This document shows, piece after piece, positions 44,348 to 51,177 of a DNA stretch of 64,000 nucleotides. Position numbers and translations under genes: made by a program. The first letter of the stretch is position 1. Each line of letters starts with the position of its first letter. The notes under the pieces were generated by a model that saw only the letters and a program-made list of their open reading frames with translations, was not told the DNA's origin and did no database searches. Source of the DNA: Terriglobia bacterium (GTDB lineage Bacteria; Acidobacteriota; Terriglobia; Acidiferrales; UBA7541); assembly GCA_020073485.1 (NCBI GenBank), contig JAIQFB010000021.1, positions 30,778-94,777 of the forward strand, read 5' to 3'.

Positions 44348-46603
44348 TTAGGCGCTCACCGGAGTGGCGATTCGGTTGTAGCAACTGTGCGCCGCGTCTA
44401 TGAACAGCTGCGCTTCATCGATCAGGTAGCGCGCCGAATCCTGCGTCGCAGGCTCGCTAGACTTTTCTTGAGCGGTGAATAGGTATTGCGCGAATTTTCC
44501 GCCCGCAAACGGATCGAAAAATTTCTGCGTGTCGTAAAAACGCGCCCGGAATTCCCGCACAATTTGCCCCGGATCGTCCGACACACTCTGCGTTTCGATT
44601 TTCACCAGCGCTTTCGCGGCGCGCAGCATGGATTGATAGGCCGTAACACCCGCCTGCTCGACCTGTCCGCCCTCCCAGGCCACCTGCGCCTCGAACAGTT
44701 CCCTTTCGGCAGCCATCAGGTCGAATTCGACCGGGGAAATAACCTCTCCGGCGCACTCGCCGACGCCCATATCCAGCAAGCCATATTCCCGGGGATCGCC
44801 CCAATCGCTGAAATAAGTGCGATCCGAGGGATCGGCAGGCGGGCGCGCAAGATCCTCGAGCATTCTTTTCAGTTCCACCTTGCCCGTGCGCTTGATGAAA
44901 TCCTTGAAACTCTCGCCTTGCCGGCGGCTGGCGGCATAGCGGCCCGTCAGCCGGGATACGACTTCGGGAATATTTTTCGACGGAACGGCGATAACCGGAA
45001 GGCCGTAGCTCTGCCCGTTTTGCTCCCATTCGCCTCCCAGGACCACCTGGAAATGCGGCACAGCGTATCCCGACATCTTGCGGCTGACGCCGTAAAAACC
45101 CATGTCCGCCACGTGATGCTGGCCGCAACTATTGAAGCAGCCGCTGACCTTGATGTGCAGGCCCTGCACCGACTCGTCCAGCTGAAAACTTTTCTCGCCC
45201 AGCCGCTTGCGCAATTCGGCGGAGAGCCCGCGCGAGGATGAAATTCCCAGCTTGCAGGTGTCCGTGCCCGGGCAGGTCACCACGTCCACGATCGTCCCTG
45301 CGCCGGGATCGGCGAGTCCCACGGCATCGAGGGCCTTGTGCATTTCCGTCAGGTCGGCCTGGCTGATCCAGCGCAAGACGATGTTCTGCTCGACCGTGGC
45401 GCGAATTGTTTCGTTGGTGAAGCGGCGCGCGATGTCCGCCAGCGAACGGAGTTGGTTCGCGGTAATGTCGCCCAGCGGAAGCGTGATGGTCACGACTACG
45501 TAGCCTTCCTGCCGTTGCGCGCGCGTGTTGGTCTTCACCCATCGCTGGAAGGCTTCGGTGCCCAGCAAGGGCGCCTTGCCGGCGGGCCGCAGTGGCGTCT
45601 CTTCAAATGTTTCGGCTTCGGCCACGAATTCAGTCCAGCGCGGATCGTGTGGAAGGGTCTTCCGTTCTTCGAGAACCAATTCCCTGAACTTCTCGATTCC
45701 CAAATCCTGAATCAGAAACTTGATCCGGGCGCGGCTGCGATTTTTCTTTTCGCCGCGGGCCGCGAACACCCGCGCGATCGACTGCGCCAAGGGCAGGATT
45801 TCCTCCGGCGGCACGAAGGCGTCAAACAGCTTCGCCTGGTACGGCACCGCGCCGAGCCCTCCGCCCACATAGGTCTCAAATCCGCGCTTCTCTTTTCCGT
45901 CCTCGATGCGCGTGACCCCGATCAACCCCAGGTCGTGCATGCTGGCCAGGCCGCAGGCATGTTGCGAGCAACCGCTGAAGGATGGCTTGAATTTCCGGCC
46001 GAAATTCTGGCAATCCGGATGGCCCAGCAGAAACTTGGACATGGCCTTGGAATATGGAGTGACGTCGAAAGCTTGATCCGGGCACACGCCCGCGTAGGGG
46101 CAGGCGGTAACGTTGCGCACCGAATTCCCGCAAGCTTCGCGGGTGGTAATCTGCGCAGCCGCAAGTCGGCGCATCAGGCTGGGTGTGTCCTCGATGTGGA
46201 CGTAGTGAAGCTGAAAATCCTGGCGCGTGGTGACGTGCGCGATTCCGTCCGAATATTCCTCGGCCAGATCCGCCAGCGTCTCGAGCTGCCCGGCGTCCAG
46301 GCCTCCCGCGGGAATCTTGATCCGCTGCATTCCCGGTGCGTCCCACATCGTGTTCGGCCCCTTGGTCAGCGATCCCGATGGATATGCGACGCTTTGCACG
46401 GCTTTCCCGTTGTGCCTTTGCCCGTTGTCATACCTCTGGCCGTAGACGCCTCTGCGCAGCCGCGTTTCCGCGATCACACGCTCGTCCACCTTCCCTTGCT
46501 TGCGCAAAGTGAGCTCGGTTTCAAAAATGTCTATTTCGCGGGCCAAGTGCTCCGGCATCTTTCCGGCAAGCTTTTCGGCCCAATTTGCGTTCGAGACCTT
46601 CAT
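44348..46603 (-). CDS. sir: assimilatory sulfite (or nitrite) reductase hemoprotein with C-terminal extension
   Basis: The 751-residue enzyme of the nitrite/sulfite reductase family reduces sulfite to sulfide (or nitrite to ammonia) with siroheme and a 4Fe-4S cluster. Two family repeats are visible. The cluster-siroheme Cys are 444, 450, 489 and 493 (CPGTDTC and CFNSC). The N-terminal half shows CGNSVRNVTACPYAG and CSQHACGL. The last 130 residues or so are an extra helical domain ending in ARYLIDEAQLFIDAAHSCYN, beyond the usual family length. A cysteine-codon leader upstream (46735-46925) argues for sulfite as substrate. The start is ATG 46603 with GGAGGAAAG before it; the frame is open 20 codons more. 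Confidence 0.88.
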   Translation of the reverse strand: MKVSNANWAEKLAGKMPEHLAREIDIFETELTLRKQGKVDERVIAETRLRRGVYGQRYDNGQRHNGKAVQSVAYPSGSLTKGPNTMWDAPGMQRIKIPAGGLDAGQLETLADLAEEYSDGIAHVTTRQDFQLHYVHIEDTPSLMRRLAAAQITTREACGNSVRNVTACPYAGVCPDQAFDVTPYSKAMSKFLLGHPDCQNFGRKFKPSFSGCSQHACGLASMHDLGLIGVTRIEDGKEKRGFETYVGGGLGAVPYQAKLFDAFVPPEEILPLAQSIARVFAARGEKKNRSRARIKFLIQDLGIEKFRELVLEERKTLPHDPRWTEFVAEAETFEETPLRPAGKAPLLGTEAFQRWVKTNTRAQRQEGYVVVTITLPLGDITANQLRSLADIARRFTNETIRATVEQNIVLRWISQADLTEMHKALDAVGLADPGAGTIVDVVTCPGTDTCKLGISSSRGLSAELRKRLGEKSFQLDESVQGLHIKVSGCFNSCGQHHVADMGFYGVSRKMSGYAVPHFQVVLGGEWEQNGQSYGLPVIAVPSKNIPEVVSRLTGRYAASRRQGESFKDFIKRTGKVELKRMLEDLARPPADPSDRTYFSDWGDPREYGLLDMGVGECAGEVISPVEFDLMAAERELFEAQVAWEGGQVEQAGVTAYQSMLRAAKALVKIETQSVSDDPGQIVREFRARFYDTQKFFDPFAGGKFAQYLFTAQEKSSEPATQDSARYLIDEAQLFIDAAHSCYNRIATPVSA

Positions 46604-46734
46604 TTCCGTCTTTCCTCCGTCACCAGCAGCCCCTTGGGAATGCCGATTGGTGCCCACGGCCAAGATGCTCGCTCCGGCGGCCCCGCCGGGGGCGATTTGC
46701 AGGCGGCCCGCCTGTCAGATTCATTTTCGCCCCG

Positions 46735-46779
46735 CAAAAAACAAAAAACCCACCGCCGGGGAAATTCCGAGGGTGGGTT
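46735..46779 (-). terminator. intrinsic terminator in the leader of the sulfite reductase operon
   Basis: On the minus strand AACCCACC (46779-46772) pairs perfectly with GGTGGGTT (46754-46747), with a 17-base loop. It is followed at once by a long T-run, GTTTTTTGTTTTTT (46748-46735 including the stem end). It lies after the leader peptide stop and before the reductase, the position of an attenuator. Confidence 0.85.
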
Positions 46780-46807
46780 GGGTTCGCTGGATTTGATTCC
46801 TGTTCTG

Positions 46808-46885
46808 CTAAGCGTTCTCCCCACACACCGGAGTTCGGTTACAACAACAACACGCGCGGACCTCGTGTTTGCTCCGGTGGATCAT
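46808..46885 (-). CDS. polycysteine leader peptide of the sulfite reductase operon
   Basis: The frame of 25 codons starts at ATG 46885 and stops at TAG 46810-46808. Codons 12-15 are four consecutive TGT Cys codons (46852-46841); a fifth Cys is at codon 21. The peptide reads MIHRSKHEVRA, then CCCC, then NRTPVCGENA. Transcription from the promoter at 46898-46925 should begin near 46891, so the mRNA is almost leaderless. Ribosomes short of Cys-tRNA would stall here and change folding of the RNA before the terminator. Cysteine-responsive polycysteine leaders are known from mycobacteria; this one is inferred from sequence. Confidence 0.8.
   Translation of the reverse strand: MIHRSKHEVRACCCCNRTPVCGENA
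46819..46879 (-). promoter_or_regulatory. attenuator RNA structures: P1 hairpin and antiterminator segment
   Basis: P1 pairs CACCGGAG (46879-46872) with CTCCGGTG (46833-46826) around the Cys codons. The segment GGTGTGTGGGG (46829-46819) overlaps the P1 3' arm. It can instead pair, with nine of eleven positions matching, with CCCAACCCACC (46782-46772), the 5' side of the terminator. The two states are mutually exclusive, as in classical amino-acid attenuators. Confidence 0.65.
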
Positions 46886-46897
46886 AATGATGTGGGC

Positions 46898-46925
46898 ATT
46901 ATAATGCGGGACCCGGGAAAGTCAA
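46898..46925 (-). promoter_or_regulatory. sigma70 promoter of the sulfite reductase operon
   Basis: On the minus strand TTGACT (46925-46920), a 16-base spacer and TATAAT (46903-46898). Transcription is expected near 46891, six bases before the leader peptide ATG. Confidence 0.78.
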
Positions 46926-47027
46926 AGCACGGAATGAGGCGCCCCGTGAGAAGCTCCCGCGCAGGAAAACGGACGCGAGGCATCCGCGAGCCCGCGTCCC
47001 GGATTCAGAATATTCCCTGAAATGCAC

Positions 47028-47234
47028 TCAGCCGACTTGCAATACCCGGGCGGTTTTCACCACCGGAGATTTGCGCTGACGCTCGGCGAATTTGGTGGCC
47101 TTCGCGCGATCGGTATAGACTCGGGCAAAGCGCTCGCCGTCCTTGTAGAAAACGGTGACTTGCCAGTGCTTGTGCTTGCGGCGCTTGTCCTTGCCGAGTT
47201 TAGTGTGTTTTCGTGCGGTTTTCGTTTTTGCCAT
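47028..47234 (-). CDS. small basic protein, unknown
   Basis: The 68-residue protein has a strongly basic first half (MAKTKTARKHTKLGKDKRRK) and a short beta-rich core (WQVTVFYKDGERFARVYTD). It has the composition of a nucleic-acid or ribosome-associated protein, but no family is recognised. ATG 47234 is preferred over the upstream GTG/ATG codons that add a Pro-rich leader. A TATAAT lies further upstream in an AT-rich stretch near 47325-47330 on the minus strand, but no matched -35 was found. Confidence 0.55.
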   Translation of the reverse strand: MAKTKTARKHTKLGKDKRRKHKHWQVTVFYKDGERFARVYTDRAKATKFAERQRKSPVVKTARVLQVG

Positions 47235-47347
47235 GGGTTCGACTATCTCAACGGCGGGCGGCGGGCGCAAGTACCTGTCCGTGTATTACACTCCCATAAA
47301 TCACGGTTCGTCTTATTGGTTAATTATATAAGATAGTAATAGGTACG

Positions 47348-47932
47348 TTACCGCAGATTTAGTTCCGCCAGCCGGCTCACCAATCCGGCTTTTTGCGCCC
47401 CGGGATCCTCTTCCGCGCCCCGAGCCCGGTGAAACGTGAGACAGAAGCCATACTGGTTGTCATCTTTCGGCAGGATCATTCCCGCGTGTCCCATGGGAAC
47501 CGGAGACCATGCATCCATGCTTCCGCCGCCCGGCAAACCCCGCTGGATGTGCTCCATCGGGGTGACCGCGTTGAACCCGCCCAGACGGATGCGGCCCCCG
47601 AACAGCGATCCCAATGGTACACGAACCTGCTGCGTGAACGGCGTGCCGGAAAACTCGACCATCTGCTCCCACGAGGATGTGAAATCCGATGGATCGCGAG
47701 GCGGCTTGGACAATTCCGCTCGATATTGCGGCACTGCGGGAAGCGCGTACAGGGTTATGTTCCCGGCGGAAAAGCGCGAGGCCGCCGACGCTGCCACGGG
47801 AGGCGCTGCCGTCCGAACCTGCGAAACGCTTTGCGCGGAAAGCGGGGAGATACATGCCGCGATCCATCCGAAGACCACGGCCGCCGCCCCAGACCGGCGA
47901 AGAAGATTTCCAACTCGCGCAGGCGAAACCAT
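47348..47932 (-). CDS. exported hypothetical protein
   Basis: The 194-residue protein has a signal peptide (AAAVVFGWIAACISPLSAQS). A mature beta-rich region follows (NITLYALPAVPQYRAELSK, GSLFGGRIRLGGFNAVTPME, DDNQYGFCLTFHRARG). A single Cys in the signal region does not form a convincing lipobox. The start at ATG 47932 is chosen for the signal peptide; upstream sequence in the frame is not coding-like. No family is recognised. Confidence 0.55.
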   Translation of the reverse strand: MVSPARVGNLLRRSGAAAVVFGWIAACISPLSAQSVSQVRTAAPPVAASAASRFSAGNITLYALPAVPQYRAELSKPPRDPSDFTSSWEQMVEFSGTPFTQQVRVPLGSLFGGRIRLGGFNAVTPMEHIQRGLPGGGSMDAWSPVPMGHAGMILPKDDNQYGFCLTFHRARGAEEDPGAQKAGLVSRLAELNLR

Positions 47933-48325
47933 ACTGCGATGGTAGGCGCAGGAAACGGCCGTGGCTACGTAACCCGAGGCCAGTTCCAGGACAGGTACTT
48001 CCGGACAGGTCGAGTTCCTCCCGAGTATCGAAAATGCCTCCGCGCCTTTGGACAGCGCCCGATACGCGCTCAAATTCAAATGACACACATCACAACTTTG
48101 GAATGTTCCGGCCGGCTGCGGCGGCGTCTAATTCTTCCAGGAGGAAAACTCGCTGCAATGCGTATCCGGGAACCGAAATGCGCATCTGATAGGTGGCGGG
48201 ATGGAAACATTGCAAATTTTTTATACAGTTCTTATCCGCAATCTTCTAAACGCAATTATCCTGTCGGACGGGTAGATCCCCGACGCCGGGATCATAGTCC
48301 GAATGCGATGGAAAGGAATGGAAGT
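47933..48325. other. 393-base gap between divergent small genes
   Basis: No supported gene. The stretch 48205-48260 is AT-rich (TTGCAAATTTTTTATACAG) and may contain the promoter of the gene at 48326, but no clear -10 box is in register. Long frames here are shadows. Confidence 0.45.
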
Positions 48326-48589
48326 ATGGTATTTCGAATGACCGATGTTGCGAATATCGAGAATCCCCGGGAATACACGTCCCATGAATTGGAGGATCTG
48401 CGTCATTTGCTATTGGCGGGTAGCCAGGCGGAACGCGACCCTCGCCGGGACCACTTTTACAACCTCGAAGGCGGGAAAAGCGCCTATTACATCCACATTT
48501 CGCCCATCACTGGAAGAGTCATGCTTCTGGCCAAGTGGACTCGCCAACCCTCCGACTGTTACGCGGTCGCCGAGCATTTCGTCGCATAA
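48326..48589 (+). CDS. small hypothetical protein, unknown
   Basis: The 87-residue soluble protein begins MVFRMTDVANIENPREYTSH. A helical segment (ELEDLRHLLLAGSQAERD) and a beta-rich end (SAYYIHISPITGRVMLLAKW) follow. The ATG at 48326 follows AAAGGAATGG; ATG 48308 is also in frame. The frame remains open far upstream but without coding character. No family is recognised. Confidence 0.55.
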   Translation: MVFRMTDVANIENPREYTSHELEDLRHLLLAGSQAERDPRRDHFYNLEGGKSAYYIHISPITGRVMLLAKWTRQPSDCYAVAEHFVA

Positions 48590-48900
48590 CCACCACAATG
48601 GTTTCGGGCCCCAGCCCCTCCCAAAATCTAATAACTGCTTATTTTTGTTTATCTTATAAAATTCGTTCGTTCAGGCAATGGCGGCACTTAAAGCGATTCT
48701 TGAGACTCCGGCGAAGTGTCCCAAATCGGACTTCCTTCCCGGAAGTGTTCGCCGTATACTGTGGATGTAAAGTTTAGGTCTGGGGTGCCCAGCTCCCGAT
48801 TCGCCTGACGCTCTTTTTGCCCGAACTATTTGACCAAGGCGGAAAGCCGAGCGGTGAAGGGTGACGATTCAGCTGATTGAGCCCCCAAGGGTGTCTATCG
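48590..48900. other. 311-base gap before the PilZ-DnaJ gene
   Basis: No gene is supported. It is AT-rich at 48625-48665 and contains TATACT at 48755-48760 without a good -35 box, possibly the promoter for the PilZ-DnaJ-TPR gene. A small palindrome CTTCCCGGAAG lies at about 48735-48745. Confidence 0.4.
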
Positions 48901-50016
48901 GTGAACTTGCAGACTCCTCCGCCGACCGCCAAGGGTGCGAAACGCCGCAGCACGCGGGTGGACCATGCGATTCCAGTAATCGTTTCGTGGGTTGGCCCGA
49001 AGACCGAGGCATTGCTTGAGAAGACCTCAACCTCATCGGTCAACTGCCACGGATGCCGCTACTTTTCAAAGTACACGCTGCGGAAGAATTCCACAATTAC
49101 CGTCCAAGTTATAGATCCCAGGGAAAATAACGAGATTCCTGCCCGCCAACTTCCCGCTCGGGTGGCCTGGTCCAGAAAATCCAAGCGAATGGCCGGCTTG
49201 TATCAAGTGGGTGTGGAATTCCAGACCCCACGCAATGTTTGGAACGTCGCCGACCCGCCCGAGGATTGGGAATTCTTTTCTTACACCTCGAAAGAAGATC
49301 CAACCTCGCTGCTCACGGAAGTTGACCAACTCCTGCACGTCGCATGCGTCGGAACCCATTATCAACTTCTGGACCTTCCAGCCAGCCCGGCCCGAGGCGA
49401 AGTGAAACACCAATACTATCAACTGGCCCGGCGCTTCCACCCCGATCGGCACATGGACCATCCGGAATGGGCCCCGCGCCTGCAAGCATTGATGGACGCG
49501 CTGGCTACGGCCTACAAGGTTCTTTCCAACGATTTGTTAAAGGCCCAGTACGATGCCGAAGTGCTCCAAACACCGGGACAGGAACAACGCGAGGCCCGGC
49601 GTCTAGCGCAGCAGTGGCTGGAAAAGGCTCGGGAATGCCTTGCGGAAAAGAATTACGTTGGCTCGATCCTCTGGCTTCGCCGCGCGATCGAGAATGAGCC
49701 TGCCTGCTCCAGGTATCGGATGATGCTGGGATTGAGCCTGGCGCAGGTTCCGGAATACAGGCGGGAAGCGGTCGAACAGTTCGAGAAGGCCATTGAGCTC
49801 GATCCCTGCAACCTGGCGGCGCATCTTCACTACGCCCAGATGCTGGAGCAGCTGAACATGCCCTGGCGGGCACGCCCCCATTATGTCCGTGTGTTGGAAC
49901 TGGACATGAACCACCGGGAAGCGCGCGCGCGGCTCAACTTTCTGGACACGACTGCTCCGCGCCATGCCTCTCGCTCTTCCCTGCTGGACCGCCTGACTGG
50001 CCGTCATTCCCGATAG
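48901..50016 (+). CDS. PilZ-DnaJ-TPR fusion protein
   Basis: The 371-residue protein has three parts. Residues about 12-125 resemble a PilZ domain (RRSTRVDHAIPVIVSW, MAGLYQVGVEFQTP), the fold that binds cyclic di-GMP, though the RxxxR and DxSxxG motifs are only partly kept. Residues about 150-215 are a J-domain with the essential HPD tripeptide (RRFHPDRHM) that stimulates Hsp70 ATPase. Residues about 225-350 hold TPR repeats. GTG 48901 with AAGGG upstream is preferred; TTG 48877 is in frame. The combination suggests a chaperone adaptor under second-messenger control. An HD-GYP protein that could degrade the messenger is encoded 13 kb away. Confidence 0.82.
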   Translation: MNLQTPPPTAKGAKRRSTRVDHAIPVIVSWVGPKTEALLEKTSTSSVNCHGCRYFSKYTLRKNSTITVQVIDPRENNEIPARQLPARVAWSRKSKRMAGLYQVGVEFQTPRNVWNVADPPEDWEFFSYTSKEDPTSLLTEVDQLLHVACVGTHYQLLDLPASPARGEVKHQYYQLARRFHPDRHMDHPEWAPRLQALMDALATAYKVLSNDLLKAQYDAEVLQTPGQEQREARRLAQQWLEKARECLAEKNYVGSILWLRRAIENEPACSRYRMMLGLSLAQVPEYRREAVEQFEKAIELDPCNLAAHLHYAQMLEQLNMPWRARPHYVRVLELDMNHREARARLNFLDTTAPRHASRSSLLDRLTGRHSR

Positions 50017-50099
50017 CATTGCACGGACACGGAAATACAGCGCCCCGGCTGGGGCGGCTCCAGGGCGAAGTGAAATGTGGTAAATCGCGGAAGCGCGGT

Positions 50100-50429
50100 T
50101 CAATACCCTTCGCTTGTTTTCTTCTTGTAGGGACTCTGCGATTGTTTGGGAGTGTGTCGACCGCGGTAATCGTCCAACTCTTCGTCCGTAATCTGGAAGT
50201 GCGTATTCACCGGATGATTGGCGTCGGTGGCAAGTTCCCGGCGCAGCCTTAGCGAGCAGATGTCCGGCGCGTCCTGAAAGCGGGCGCGGCGAGCATCGAA
50301 CGCGGCGGTGGCGATGGTCAGCGTGAATTCGCGAGGTTCGGTCTTGTCCTCGCGCACCGTAAAGGTGTACTCGCGATCCAGCGGGTGAACTTCATAGCCC
50401 ACAAATTGAACAATCAGATTATCGCTCAT
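50100..50429 (-). CDS. hypothetical protein, unknown
   Basis: The 109-residue soluble protein is beta-rich at the start (LIVQFVGYEVHPLDREYTFT) and has the segment EFTLTIATAAFDARRARFQD. Its C-terminus is Lys/Ser-rich. Its ATG overlaps the stop of the gene at 50426-50680 (ATGA), so the pair is co-translated. No family is recognised. Confidence 0.65.
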   Translation of the reverse strand: MSDNLIVQFVGYEVHPLDREYTFTVREDKTEPREFTLTIATAAFDARRARFQDAPDICSLRLRRELATDANHPVNTHFQITDEELDDYRGRHTPKQSQSPYKKKTSEGY

Positions 50430-50680
50430 CGAGCGGCCGGAGCGGGAATAGCCTCAGCCACTGCGGGAGCAACCACGACGGCAACTTTTTTCTTGCGCTT
50501 GGCGCGGGAACGCTTGGGGGGAGTGCCTTCAGCGGGTTCCACCACCATCATGCTGGTGACGAATTTCTTCATTCCGTGTAGGTCAAAATCGATGGAAGTG
50601 CGCTCGGAATCCGAATCCGTAATGACTCCTAAGCCGTACTGAAAATGCTTGATATAGAGACCTTCGGCGAGAGCTTTCAA
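50426..50680 (-). CDS. small hypothetical protein with basic linker
   Basis: The 84-residue protein begins with an ordered part (YIKHFQYGLGVITDSDSERT, IDFDLHGMKKFVTSMMVVEP) resembling the CarD/TRCF-like beta pattern that follows FxxGLGxI, then a Lys/Arg-rich stretch (KRSRAKRKKK) and an Ala/Pro tail. It is coupled to the following gene by ATGA overlap. It might bind nucleic acid, judged by charge alone. Confidence 0.6.
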   Translation of the reverse strand: MKALAEGLYIKHFQYGLGVITDSDSERTSIDFDLHGMKKFVTSMMVVEPAEGTPPKRSRAKRKKKVAVVVAPAVAEAIPAPAAR

Positions 50681-50703
50681 GATACTGCCTCCTTCTGACT
50701 GCC

Positions 50704-50746
50704 AAACAAAAAAAATGGGGCGAAACGGCGGTCGCCGTTTCGCCCC
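50704..50746 (-). terminator. intrinsic terminator of the cold-shock gene
   Basis: GGGGCGAAACGGC and GCCGTTTCGCCCC (50746-50717) form a perfect 13-bp stem with a four-base loop, followed on the minus strand by ATTTTTTTTGTTT. It lies seven bases after the cspA stop. Confidence 0.9.
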
Positions 50747-50752
50747 GATTTG

Positions 50753-50956
50753 TTACAGGCTGGTGACGTTCGCTGCCTGCAGGCCCTTGGGGCCGGAGGT
50801 AACCTCGAACTCAACCGCTTGGCCTTCGTTCAGCGATTTATACCCGTCCGCTTGAATCGCGGAGAAGTGGACGAAGATGTCCTCGCCGGACTGGCGCTGG
50901 ATGAATCCGAATCCCTTGCTGGCATTGAACCACTTTACTGTTCCTTGTTCTTTCAC
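50753..50956 (-). CDS. cspA: cold-shock domain protein (CspA family)
   Basis: The 67-residue single OB-fold protein has both RNA-binding motifs, KGFGFIQ (RNP1-type, 14-20) and DIFVHFSAI (RNP2-type, 26-34). It binds single-stranded RNA and DNA as an RNA chaperone. The start codon is GTG with AAAAGGAAACACA before it. A terminator follows the gene, and another terminator-like hairpin lies in the 60-95 bases upstream (51015-51051), which may regulate it. Confidence 0.96.
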   Translation of the reverse strand: MKEQGTVKWFNASKGFGFIQRQSGEDIFVHFSAIQADGYKSLNEGQAVEFEVTSGPKGLQAANVTSL

Positions 50957-51014
50957 TGTGTTTCCTTTTTACTCTTTTGAGCTATTTGGTGCTTCTCGAC
51001 CGCCTCCAGCCGTA

Positions 51015-51051
51015 CAACAAAAAAAGGGCAGCAAGTTTGACCTCGCAGCCC
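51015..51051 (-). terminator. terminator-like hairpin upstream of cspA
   Basis: On the minus strand GGGCTGCGAG (51051-51042) pairs with CTTGCTGCCC (51035-51026) with one mismatch and one G-T pair, a six-base loop and a following TTTTTTTGTTG. It either ends the glnD transcript, whose stop is 127 bases upstream, or attenuates cspA if that promoter lies further upstream, since no -10 box is seen between the hairpin and cspA. Confidence 0.7.
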
Positions 51052-51177
51052 CTTTAATCGAATCTAAAGGTGTTACAAGAGCAACAAACGCAATAACAAT
51101 ATATCACGATTTTGGATAGCAGCCTAATGAATTCCGAATAGGTACATTGGCAGGGGAGCCGGGCGCCGGCAGGGCGC

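Noticed and set aside
45338..47020. 560-codon plus-strand frame over the reductase and its leader
   Set aside because: It is antisense to the sulfite reductase and its attenuator, with no recognisable protein features.
47393..48325. Long 5' extension of the 87-residue gene
   Set aside because: It overlaps the exported protein on the other strand and lacks coding character before 48326.
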